Below, in pieces: positions 1-5,587 of a stretch of 5,587 nt of DNA (its first letter is position 1; each line of letters starts with the position of its first letter). The notes under the pieces were generated by a model. It searched no databases. It saw only the letters and a list, made by a program, of their open reading frames with translations, and had not been told where the DNA came from. The position numbers and the translations under genes were made by a program. Origin of the DNA: a candidate division NPL-UPA2 bacterium (GTDB taxonomy: Bacteria > NPL-UPA2 > JAGMAN01); contig JAJOKU010000139.1 of assembly GCA_021129695.1 (NCBI GenBank), positions 1-5,587 of the forward strand, written 5' to 3'.

Positions 1-26
1 CTCACAGTCTTGCGTTAATCAAAGTC

Positions 27-100
27 ATGAGGAGCGAAGCGACGAATTTTCTTGCGGAGCAGTACTGCCTTACGGCACTGCTTCGGCTGTGCTTCGCTGT
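27..100. repeat. structured intergenic repeat-like element
   Basis: This gene-free stretch is dense in short repeats. AGCGAAGC (33-40) is the exact inverted complement of GCTTCGCT (91-98). Inside it, AGCAGT (58-63) pairs with ACTGCT (77-82), and GCC (67-69) can pair with GGC (74-76) around a TTAC loop, leaving a 3-base bulge. A near-perfect tandem copy, GCTTCGGCTGT then GCTTCGCTGT, covers 80-100. The outer arm plus the following GACGAA resembles, from memory, a dispersed GAGCGAAGCGACG-type intergenic element common in several bacterial genomes; that resemblance is not verified here. A 25-codon ATG reading frame (27-104) runs through it but has no SD and looks incidental. It could also act as a terminator-like or processing structure for an upstream gene outside the window. 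Confidence 0.45.
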
Positions 101-120
101 ATAGTTTCCTGAAATAAATG

Positions 121-131
121 AGGAGAAGGAG
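121..131 (+). promoter_or_regulatory. ribosome binding site of queF
   Basis: AGGAGAAGGAG contains two overlapping SD matches; the second (AAGGAG, 126-131) ends 9 bases before the ATG at 141 and supports that start. TTTCCT at 105-110 could pair with AGGAGA at 121-126 (one G-U pair, 10-base loop), which would mask the first SD but leave the second free. Whether this has any regulatory role is unknown. Confidence 0.6.
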
Positions 132-140
132 ACTACAGCA

Positions 141-572
141 ATGCCAGCGCAAAAGAGAGTGGAAGGATTGACTATTCTTGGGCGAAAGAAAAAAGGTTTT
201 CCTCGTTCACCGGAAAAGGCAACGCTTGAGACCTTCCAGAATCCTTATCCAGAGAGAGAATACTGGATAACTTTTCATTGCCCTGAGTTCACCTCGCTAT
301 GCCCGGTGACCGGGCAGCCAGACTTTGGAGTCATCAAAATCAGGTATATTCCTAACAGGCGATGCATCGAGGCAAAATCTTTGAAACTCTATCTATTCTC
401 TTTCCGCAATGTGGCAATCTTCAATGAGGAGGCAGCCAATAAAATCCTGGACGATTTAGTTAAGGCCTGCCGTCCGAAGAAAGCAGAAATAATCGGTGAA
501 TTTAATCCCCGGGGAGGCATCCACATAACGGTTCAGGCAACCTACCCACACTCGGAATCTACAGGAAGGTGA
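141..572 (+). CDS. queF: NADPH-dependent 7-cyano-7-deazaguanine reductase (preQ1 synthase), unimodular QueF
   Basis: This cytosolic enzyme reduces the nitrile of preQ0 to the aminomethyl group of preQ1 with two NADPH, the last free-base step before insertion into tRNA on the way to queuosine. The 143-residue protein is of the single-domain (B. subtilis-like) tunnelling-fold type. Visible marks are the catalytic Cys54 within FTSLCPVTGQPDFG, the proton-donating Asp61, the QueF signature E77-AKSLKLYLFSFRN, Glu96 corresponding to the substrate-binding Glu, and the conserved GEFNPRGGIHI segment near the C terminus. The His that normally precedes that Glu is Asn95 here; I recall variation at this position in the family, so activity is still expected. 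The protein is slightly shorter than B. subtilis QueF (165 aa), lacking a C-terminal extension. The ATG start is set by a good SD. Other queuosine genes are not in view. The next gene, on the same strand, starts about 41 bases downstream, so co-transcription is likely. Confidence 0.95.
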   Translation: MPAQKRVEGLTILGRKKKGFPRSPEKATLETFQNPYPEREYWITFHCPEFTSLCPVTGQPDFGVIKIRYIPNRRCIEAKSLKLYLFSFRNVAIFNEEAANKILDDLVKACRPKKAEIIGEFNPRGGIHITVQATYPHSESTGR

Positions 573-598
573 AGATAGAATTGCATTCTTCAACTCGT

Positions 599-607
599 AG
601 AGGAGGG
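599..607 (+). promoter_or_regulatory. ribosome binding site deciding the TTG start of the aldo/keto reductase
   Basis: AGAGGAGGG is a near-perfect SD whose GGAGG core ends 7 bases before TTG at 614. The alternative upstream GTG at 569, which overlaps the queF stop, has AGGAAG directly abutting it with no usable spacing. The site therefore favours the TTG. Confidence 0.7.
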
Positions 608-613
608 CAAGAT

Positions 614-1735
614 TTGCAATACCGGATATTAGGGAGAACGGCTCTTCGGGTGTCGGTCATTGGGTTCGGTGGGATACCCATCTGGGGTGACACCAGTGTC
701 TTCCAATATGGCTGTGTTGATGAAGAGACAGCCGCCAAGGTTATTAACCGTGCTCTGGATCTGGGAGTAAACTTCATTGATACAGCTAGGATATATGGCC
801 AAAGTGAGGTTAGAATTGGTAAAGTTATGCGCCGGCGCCGAAAAGAGTGCTACCTGGCTACCAAAGTAATGAGGCGCGGTTATCGAGAAGGGCTGGAGGA
901 TGTGGAAAAGAGCCTAACCAATCTCCAGACTGATTATATAGACCTCTACCAGATACATTATGTCAATGACACAGACACACTGAGGAGGATAATGGCCAGG
1001 GATGGGGCTCTGCGGGCACTCAAAGAGAAGAGGAAGGAAGGGAAGATAGGCTTTATCGGCATCACCGGGCATGAGCCGAAACTGCTGATGAAGGCCATCA
1101 AAACAGGTGAATTTGATACCATTCAGGCGGTCTATAATCTCAATAATTTAGAGGCGGCCAGAGAGCTTTTTCCCCTTGCCAGAAGAGAAAATATTGGGGT
1201 CATTGTCATGAAACCACTGGCTGGTGCTATTCTTGTCCCTCCCCTGGAAATGATGACCGAGCTAAAGGAAGAAGATAGAACCTTGATCGGAGAGCTAAAA
1301 GAAAGTGCCTTTCCGACGACAGCTATGGCCGCTATAAAGTTTGCTATGGACAACGAGGCTGTCTCGACGGTCATACCGGGAATGGGGTCCATAACGAATG
1401 TCGAAGAGGATGTAGCCGTTGGGAGGACAACCGCTCCTCTACCCAAGCCTCTGAAGGAGAAGCTCATTAGAGGAGCCAAAAAGCTTGGCACCGGTTACTG
1501 CCGCAGTTGTGGCTATTGCCTCCCTTGCTCTCAAGGGATAAATATCCCCGATATATTCAGGTTCGAAGGATACTACAGCAGATACGGATTGAAGGAATGG
1601 GCCAGGCAGCAGTATGCCGAGCTTCCGGTAAAGGCTGAATCCTGCGTCCAGTGCGAGGACTGCCTGCCTCGCTGTCCCTATAATATCCCCATCATGGAAA
1701 AGATGAAGAAGGCCGCTAAAATATTGTCACCCTAA
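614..1735 (+). CDS. aldo/keto reductase with C-terminal 4Fe-4S (ferredoxin-like) domain
   Basis: The protein has 373 residues from the TTG start. The N-terminal part is an aldo/keto reductase TIM barrel opening with the family-typical QYRILGRT-LRVSVIGFGG. All four catalytic tetrad residues are visible: Asp56 (FIDTA), Tyr61 (RIYG), Lys84 (LATKV) and His115 (YQIHY). The barrel continues through ELFPLARRENIGVIVMKPLAG and VSTVIPGM, which match late-barrel cofactor-side segments of the family. The C terminus carries CxxCxxCxxC (Cys296-305) and CxxCxxCxxxCP (Cys344-354), consistent with one or two [4Fe-4S] clusters. This is the arrangement of the 'predicted oxidoreductase of the aldo/keto reductase family' group common in anaerobes, and its substrate is unknown. 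A GTG at 569 in the same frame would add 15 residues (MKIELHSSTRRGGQD) that do not resemble the family. It lies downstream of queF on the same strand and converges with the helicase gene, with no terminator hairpin visible. Confidence 0.92.
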   Translation: MQYRILGRTALRVSVIGFGGIPIWGDTSVFQYGCVDEETAAKVINRALDLGVNFIDTARIYGQSEVRIGKVMRRRRKECYLATKVMRRGYREGLEDVEKSLTNLQTDYIDLYQIHYVNDTDTLRRIMARDGALRALKEKRKEGKIGFIGITGHEPKLLMKAIKTGEFDTIQAVYNLNNLEAARELFPLARRENIGVIVMKPLAGAILVPPLEMMTELKEEDRTLIGELKESAFPTTAMAAIKFAMDNEAVSTVIPGMGSITNVEEDVAVGRTTAPLPKPLKEKLIRGAKKLGTGYCRSCGYCLPCSQGINIPDIFRFEGYYSRYGLKEWARQQYAELPVKAESCVQCEDCLPRCPYNIPIMEKMKKAAKILSP

Positions 1736-1741
1736 TTACCA

Positions 1742-3679
1742 TTAACCTTCCCGGAGTTGTTTCTCAGCGTCAATGACATCGCGATTGATTAGACCGATGG
1801 CTCCTCTGGCTTTCTGTTTCAGCGTGCTTGTTATAGTGGGCGCCTGGCAGAGCTCCCGCAGCACCTGAATGACCATCCTGAAGACTCTCACCAGTTCACC
1901 TTCGTCTATATCCGTTATGCGATAGAGTTTTGAGAAGTCCATTCCCTGGGAGAAGGCTTCTATGGCGGGAGCGGCGTGGAAATGTGGCTTTTTTGAATAG
2001 GGATAAACCTTGAATTTCTTCTCCAGGCTAAATATACGAAGGGAGTTAAGCCGGGCAACCTTCTTAATATCCATTGCTATCCGGGAGAGTTTTGGAGGAG
2101 CTTGATTCTTTCTGGATTCAAAGACGAGACCTGAGATGAGTATATTCAATCCGGTGACTGAGAGCTCATCAAGGTAACCCTGCTGATAAAGTTCGGCCAG
2201 GGGAAGCTCGTATCCGTAAAGGCAAGAAGCCAGGCGTCCCTTCTCAGTCAACTTGCCCTCAGCGATATAGCCCATCTCCTTAAGAAGGTCAACCTTCCTC
2301 ATAAGAAGTCCTTGAGCCTTTCTTCTTTCCCCGGGACTGGACTGAAAATAGTGCAAGGACCGGGGATAAGTCTTAAAGAGGTTGTCTTTTAGCCTTTCAT
2401 AGAGGTGGAGCACGGTGGCATAGGTATTGTTAAATTGACTGATTACTTCTTCCGGTTCTGCGAAAATGATATTTTTTATCTTCTCTATGGTTATAAAATT
2501 GGGGTTAACGCGGGAAAATACGAAACCGCAATCATCCATTCCTCGCCTTCCGGCCCGCCCAGCCATCTGGTAGAAGTCCCTTACCCGAAGCTCGCTAAAG
2601 CAGGTCCCGTAGGTTTTCCTGAGCTCATCAAAGATGACACTGCGGGCGGGCATGTTTACTCCTAAGGCAAAAGTCTCGGTAGTGAACATTACCTTGATAA
2701 GCCTGCTGGTAAATAGCCTCTCCACCACCTCTTTCAGGGTAGGCAGCATCCCTGCGTGGTGGAAGGCTATGCCGCGCTTTATTAATTCGGACATCTCCAG
2801 GGCGGAACGCTCATGGACCAGGTCAAAGCGTTCCAGGAGTGACTTAAATAAAGCGACTACCTTTTCTCGCTCGATGCCGGTCAGGAAATTACAGTCACTT
2901 AACTTGTGGGCAAGGTTTTCACAGCGCTTTCTGGAAAAGGTAAAATATAGGCAAGGGATATAGCCCCTCTCGCTTATATAATTTATCAGGGTGCTTAATC
3001 GATTTCCGGTCAGGTGGCTGGGATGTCTCCTCATTGGTTGGCGTCTCGTACGGCGGAAGCCGCCATGGAAATGTGAACGAAATCTATTAAGCTCATTTAT
3101 GTGGTTTAGTATCTTATTATTGCATTGGTAGAAGAACTTTAGAGGAACCGGCCGATTCTTTTCTTCAACGATATATATGGGTGTCTGGTGTATAGATGAG
3201 ATCCAGCGAGCGATTTCCTCGGCATTAGGCACCGTGGCGCTGAGAGCAAGTATCTTCATATGAGGAGGCAACTGCATTATGGATTCTTCCCAGACGGTGC
3301 CCCTCTCCGGATCATCAAGATAGTGAATTTCGTCAAATATTATCCAGCCGTGCTCAACCATCCTCTGAGATCCATCCAGCAGCCTATTGCGGAATATCTC
3401 AGTGGTCATTATCAGTATCTGGGCATCAGGATTCAGGCTGACATCCCCGGTCACTATTCCAACTCTATTTTCATAGAGTTTTGAGAAGTCGCGGAACTTT
3501 TGATTTGAAAGAGCTTTTATCGGAGAAGTGTAGATAATGCCCAAATCCCGCTTTATACATTCTTCTATGACCCGTTCGGCGATGAGGGTCTTGCCCGAGC
3601 CCGTTGGCGCCGAGACAAGGACCGAATGGCCTGCTTTAACATGCCTGATTGCTTCCCTTTGAAATCTGTCCAATCGCAC
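1742..3679 (-). CDS. Ski2/Mtr4-like superfamily 2 RNA helicase (DEAD/DEAH box with DSHCT domain)
   Basis: This is an ATP-dependent 3'-5' RNA helicase by family, likely cytosolic and acting in RNA turnover; the bacterial role is poorly defined. The 645-residue protein shows Q-motif Gln7, Walker A APTGSGKT (24-31), motif Ia PIKALSNQK (53-61), motif II DEIH (116-119), motif III SAT (147-149), motif IV-like YFTFSRKRCE (245-254), AFHHAGMLP (305-313), motif V TTETFALGVNMPA (333-345) and motif VI QMAGRAGRRG (371-380). A winged-helix region follows, then LTEKGRLA (477-484) and a C-terminal DSHCT-type helical bundle with FSQGMDFSKLY and DEGELVRVFR (about 480-640). The arch insert of eukaryotic Mtr4/Ski2 is absent, and the protein is shorter than actinobacterial HelY (about 900 aa). 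An Arg/His-rich linker occupies about 203-222 between the two RecA lobes. The GTG start is supported by GGGAGG 8 bases upstream. It begins 2 bases after the permease stop, so translational coupling is likely. Confidence 0.93.
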   Translation of the reverse strand: MRLDRFQREAIRHVKAGHSVLVSAPTGSGKTLIAERVIEECIKRDLGIIYTSPIKALSNQKFRDFSKLYENRVGIVTGDVSLNPDAQILIMTTEIFRNRLLDGSQRMVEHGWIIFDEIHYLDDPERGTVWEESIMQLPPHMKILALSATVPNAEEIARWISSIHQTPIYIVEEKNRPVPLKFFYQCNNKILNHINELNRFRSHFHGGFRRTRRQPMRRHPSHLTGNRLSTLINYISERGYIPCLYFTFSRKRCENLAHKLSDCNFLTGIEREKVVALFKSLLERFDLVHERSALEMSELIKRGIAFHHAGMLPTLKEVVERLFTSRLIKVMFTTETFALGVNMPARSVIFDELRKTYGTCFSELRVRDFYQMAGRAGRRGMDDCGFVFSRVNPNFITIEKIKNIIFAEPEEVISQFNNTYATVLHLYERLKDNLFKTYPRSLHYFQSSPGERRKAQGLLMRKVDLLKEMGYIAEGKLTEKGRLASCLYGYELPLAELYQQGYLDELSVTGLNILISGLVFESRKNQAPPKLSRIAMDIKKVARLNSLRIFSLEKKFKVYPYSKKPHFHAAPAIEAFSQGMDFSKLYRITDIDEGELVRVFRMVIQVLRELCQAPTITSTLKQKARGAIGLINRDVIDAEKQLREG

Positions 3680-3681
3680 CG

Positions 3682-4965
3682 TCAGAACCTCCCATAAAGG
3701 AAGAAAAGCAGAATGATTCCGGCTAACAATGAAAGTATAGGGGCAAGAATCAATTTATAGATCCCGACCAGATTGGCTTTAAAGTAATCCCTGGTCAGGA
3801 TTAGACAGATGTGCACAGGAGAAAGTAGCACTCCTGTATATCCGCACCCGTAGGCTAAGACGATGTATTGAATATAATCTGCCGGAGCGCCCGGAAGGAG
3901 AGAGAGCAAGAGGGGAAATGACGACCCCACAAAACCGACTGTGATCCCGGTCACTAACCCGGAGAGGAAGGGAAGGAATACGATGACCAGCGTGGTAGGA
4001 ATAGCGCTGGCAGAGAGGTCATCTTTAATGCCAACCAGGGCATGGCTATCCTGGAGTATCCCCTTAAAAGCCATAATGCCAACTCCCAGAATGAACATGC
4101 TTAAGTTTGACTTGTTGAAGGTAAGTGCGACCATTTTTTTAAAGGGAATCCGGTTAATCAGGCATACCCATGTAGTGGATAGGACCAGGGCGGCTAAAAA
4201 GGATATGTTCTGAGAAATTCTTAAAAGGGATATATCCTGAGAAATGCTTAGCAGGAATCTGAAAATTACAAAGAAGAGTATCACCAGAAGGACGGGTATG
4301 ACCTCAAAGACAAACTTGCAGATGCTTGATAAGTCAATCCGACTATTGTCATCTGCGCTTTTTCTCAATATTAGAAAGAATCCGGCTGCTATAGCGATAG
4401 CTGTCAAGGGAAACTGTTTCAAGATAAGTTTGCCCAGCTCTATTTCCATCAGGGCAACAGTGAGTATAACCCCGGGATAAAGGGGCCACCAGTATTCCCA
4501 TATATGCCGGAACCAATAATTGGCGGCCGCTTTTTCTTCCGAGTTCATTCCATTCTTCATAGAGGCTGTCTCTATCATAGGTGCGGAAAAGATTGCTCCA
4601 CCTGGCATGGGCAGCAGGCCAATAAGGGCTGGAAGCGAGGCAATGGAGAGATGACGCCTTCCAACCATGTTTTGAAAGGCATAGACTATTCTCTCTAATT
4701 GTCCTCCTTCTCTCATCGCCCTGCTCAGAACAAGAATAAAGACGATGACAAAGCAGAGAGATAACGTATAAGGAGACTTGAAAGAATTCCATATGGAGAT
4801 GAAGATAGCCTTCGTCTCCATTTGAGACCAAAGTCCCAGGATGGGAGTGGCGATCAGGAGGATAGCCCCCATGGGCCATTTTAGTCTCCCTAATATGAGA
4901 ATCAGCCCGAAGACAGCAAGCACCTTAACTAATGGGGGAATGGACAGAAGGAACGTAGTTTCCAT
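3682..4965 (-). CDS. DUF401 family multi-pass membrane protein (putative permease)
   Basis: This 427-residue, highly hydrophobic inner-membrane protein is recognised by the DUF401 hallmarks LIGLLPMPGGAIFSAPM (about 114-130) and NYWFRHIWEYWWPLYPG (149-165). Roughly 10-12 membrane segments can be read, for example near 12-47, 66-83, 108-128, 163-175, 185-200, 217-239, 254-271, 287-301, 322-358, 365-390 and 401-424. The Gly/Pro-rich stretches LPMPGG and FLSGLVTGITVGFVGSSFP (331-350) resemble the re-entrant or discontinuous helices of ion-coupled transporters, but the substrate is unknown. A 9-residue tandem repeat (ISQDISLLR / ISQNISFLA, about 241-258) lies between two membrane segments. The ATG start has only a weak SD (GAG, 7 bases upstream). 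It precedes the helicase gene by 2 bases, and the HEAT-repeat gene lies 89 bases upstream on the same strand. Confidence 0.88.
   Translation of the reverse strand: METTFLLSIPPLVKVLAVFGLILILGRLKWPMGAILLIATPILGLWSQMETKAIFISIWNSFKSPYTLSLCFVIVFILVLSRAMREGGQLERIVYAFQNMVGRRHLSIASLPALIGLLPMPGGAIFSAPMIETASMKNGMNSEEKAAANYWFRHIWEYWWPLYPGVILTVALMEIELGKLILKQFPLTAIAIAAGFFLILRKSADDNSRIDLSSICKFVFEVIPVLLVILFFVIFRFLLSISQDISLLRISQNISFLAALVLSTTWVCLINRIPFKKMVALTFNKSNLSMFILGVGIMAFKGILQDSHALVGIKDDLSASAIPTTLVIVFLPFLSGLVTGITVGFVGSSFPLLLSLLPGAPADYIQYIVLAYGCGYTGVLLSPVHICLILTRDYFKANLVGIYKLILAPILSLLAGIILLFFLYGRF
3688..3693 (-). promoter_or_regulatory. ribosome binding site of the helicase, inside the permease 3' end
   Basis: On the - strand GGGAGG lies 8 bases before the GTG start at 3679 and is formed by the Gly-Arg codons near the permease C terminus (GRF-stop). 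It confirms the GTG start and suggests that ribosomes finishing the permease can load onto the helicase frame. Confidence 0.65.
4201..4254 (-). repeat. 27-bp in-frame tandem duplication within the permease gene
   Basis: Two adjacent 27-base units (4201-4227 and 4228-4254) match at 22 of 27 positions; both carry GGATAT, then CTGAGAAAT, then CTTA on the + strand. The unit length is a multiple of three, so it adds nine residues (ISQDIS... / ISQNIS...) without breaking the frame. Confidence 0.8.
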
Positions 4966-4974
4966 TGCTTACTC

Positions 4975-5004
4975 AGTATAACAGAGACGTAGTGCCCAAG
5001 GCAA
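4975..5004 (-). promoter_or_regulatory. possible sigma-70-type promoter of the permease-helicase operon
   Basis: On the - strand TTGCCT (5004-4999; 4/6 match to TTGACA), an 18-base spacer and TATACT (4980-4975; 5/6 match to TATAAT) lie directly upstream of the permease. Transcription would start only about 2-5 bases before the ATG at 4965, giving an almost leaderless message, which fits the weak SD. The short inverted repeat TGCC-CAA-GGCA (4993-5003) overlaps the -35. No experimental support is available, and such matches occur by chance. Confidence 0.3.
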
Positions 5005-5054
5005 GGACTAAGAGAGGAATTGTGACCGGTAAAAGGCCCAATGGCTCCGAAGCT

Positions 5055-5495
5055 TCATTCCCTCTGTTGAGAGGATTTTATAGGGCTTTTCAGCGCTTGC
5101 TCTACGGCTGCTCGTATGAACTCATTCCTGTCCTTCGCTAGTCTAAGGAGTATGTCCTCAGCACCATGGCCGCGAAAAGCCCCTAATGCCTTCACGGCCG
5201 CAACACGGACTTCCGTCTGCTTCCAGGGACTGAACCACGGGGGCAGGGCAACCTCGGCCAGGGCAGGCAGGCAATTAGGGTCGCCTATCTGGGAGAGCAC
5301 ACCACAGATCTCCTCCCGGATCAATATCTTCTCAGCTCGCTTGAGTTTATCGCGCCCATGAAGCATCTCCATAAGCACTGGAACTGCCCCACGGTATCGC
5401 ATCCTGCCCAAAACTTTGACCGCCTGGCGCCGAACAAGGAAAGTCTCATCGCGAAGAGCTGCCAGCACAGCTCTGGCCGCTTCGGGGTTGCCCAC
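5055..5495 (-). CDS. HEAT-repeat (PBS-lyase-like) protein, C-terminal part; 5' end unresolved
   Basis: The 146 residues counted from a GTG at 5495 form tandem alpha-helical HEAT units: ETFLVRRQAVKVLGRM...AVPVLMEML (18-45), IREEICGVLSQIGDPNCLPALAEVAL (59-84, with the typical GDP turn), and QTEVRVAAVKALGAF...AEDILLRLA followed by NEFIRAAVEQAL (93-135). Such proteins are protein-binding scaffolds or phycobilin-lyase-like; no catalytic residue can be named. The GTG is not a convincing true start. The same frame carries a good HEAT helix just before it (VRYEGISALER, 5528-5496), giving a complete 'VRYEGISALERVGNPEAARAVL' unit, and stays open back to a TGA at 5561-5559. Another frame upstream continues HEAT-like sequence to the window edge, so the gene is probably longer and frame-disrupted, or starts at an unusual codon. 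The permease lies 89 bases downstream, and no terminator hairpin is visible between them. Confidence 0.75.
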   Translation of the reverse strand: MGNPEAARAVLAALRDETFLVRRQAVKVLGRMRYRGAVPVLMEMLHGRDKLKRAEKILIREEICGVLSQIGDPNCLPALAEVALPPWFSPWKQTEVRVAAVKALGAFRGHGAEDILLRLAKDRNEFIRAAVEQALKSPIKSSQQRE

Positions 5496-5525
5496 TCGCT
5501 CCAGAGCGGATATCCCTTCGTAGCG

Positions 5526-5587
5526 TACCCGGGGTATGGGAATTGAGTAACACCTCCTTCAATTGTTCAACGGCTATGTCTTCTCTT
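5526..5587 (-). pseudogene. upstream part of the HEAT-repeat gene with an apparent +1 frame break
   Basis: Reading the - strand from the right edge, only one frame is open: REDIAVEQLKEVLLNS, an amphipathic helix typical of the second helix of a HEAT unit. Its continuation (HTPGTLRRDIRSG...) loses HEAT character and stops at 5448-5446. The downstream frame, shifted by one base, resumes with PRVRYEGISALERVG. The switch falls in a short region holding CCC and CCCC runs (5538-5540 and 5531-5528 on the - strand). Removing one C restores a continuous HEAT protein (NS-IP-RVRYEG or NS-HT-RVRYEG). A sequencing or assembly error, a real frameshift mutation, or programmed shifting are all possible. The gene continues beyond the window. 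Confidence 0.5.
5553..5558 (-). promoter_or_regulatory. strong SD-like sequence at the HEAT frame break
   Basis: The - strand reads AAGGAGGTG around this site, close to a perfect anti-SD match, just before the frame break. It is followed after 9 bases by ATT (5543-5541) in the downstream HEAT frame, with no ATG, GTG or TTG at usable distance in that frame. It may be an internal start signal, a shift-stimulating element, or simply Lys-Glu-Val codons. Confidence 0.35.

Noticed and set aside
27..104. Small peptide gene of 25 codons starting at ATG 27
   Set aside because: There is no SD upstream, and the frame runs entirely through repeat arms, so it is likely chance.
100..105. TATAGT as a -10 box for queF
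   Set aside because: No recognisable -35 lies 16-18 bases upstream, so it is too weak to list as a promoter.
1..140. preQ1 riboswitch upstream of queF
   Set aside because: queF leaders often carry one, but I find no preQ1-I or preQ1-II signature such as a short C-rich loop with an A-rich tail pairing near the SD; the hairpins present have a different layout.
1132..1491. Reading frame of 119 codons on the - strand inside the aldo/keto reductase
   Set aside because: It is antisense to a well-supported gene, has low-complexity Ser-rich sequence and matches no family I recognise.
4349..4879. Reading frame of 176 codons on the - strand inside the permease
   Set aside because: It is an alternative frame of the strongly supported DUF401 protein; its sequence has no recognisable domain.
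4966..5054. Intrinsic terminator after the HEAT gene
   Set aside because: Only a 4-bp inverted repeat (4993-5003) is present, and no T-run follows it on the - strand.
5116..5546. Two + strand reading frames opposite the HEAT gene
   Set aside because: They are antisense shadows; the - strand frame shows clear HEAT periodicity, and these show none.

Overview
The window reads as a compact bacterial chromosome segment, probably from an uncultured or anaerobic lineage. Support for this includes tight gene packing, mixed GTG/TTG/ATG starts with strong Shine-Dalgarno (SD) sites, an aldo/keto reductase carrying a C-terminal iron-sulfur domain, a DUF401 permease and a bacterial Ski2-like helicase. 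This gene mix recalls Chloroflexota (Dehalococcoidia-like) and other anaerobic groups, but that placement is from memory of gene content, and no rRNA or marker gene fixes the taxon.

Layout on the + strand: bases 1-140 hold no convincing gene. They contain a structured intergenic repeat (about 27-100) followed by the leader of queF. queF (141-572) encodes the NADPH-dependent preQ1 synthase of queuosine biosynthesis. It is followed by an aldo/keto reductase with a Cys-rich ferredoxin-like tail, best started at an internal TTG (614-1735).

Layout on the - strand, in transcription order: a HEAT-repeat protein enters from the right edge, with its 5' part beyond the window and an apparent single-base frame break near 5526-5545. 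After 89 bases without a gene, which hold a possible promoter, come a DUF401 membrane permease (4965-3682) and a Ski2/Mtr4-like RNA helicase (3679-1742). The permease and helicase are 2 bases apart, and the helicase SD lies inside the permease's last codons, so they look co-transcribed. The helicase and the aldo/keto reductase converge with only 6 bases between their stop codons.

The genes do not form an obvious pathway: tRNA modification, a redox enzyme, a transporter, RNA unwinding and a repeat scaffold. I see no CRISPR, tRNA, rRNA, insertion sequence, or toxin or defence cassette, and no convincing evidence of a wholly new system. The points most worth checking are the frame break in the HEAT gene, the arch-less Ski2 helicase coupled to a permease, a 27-bp in-frame tandem duplication in the permease, and the intergenic repeat.
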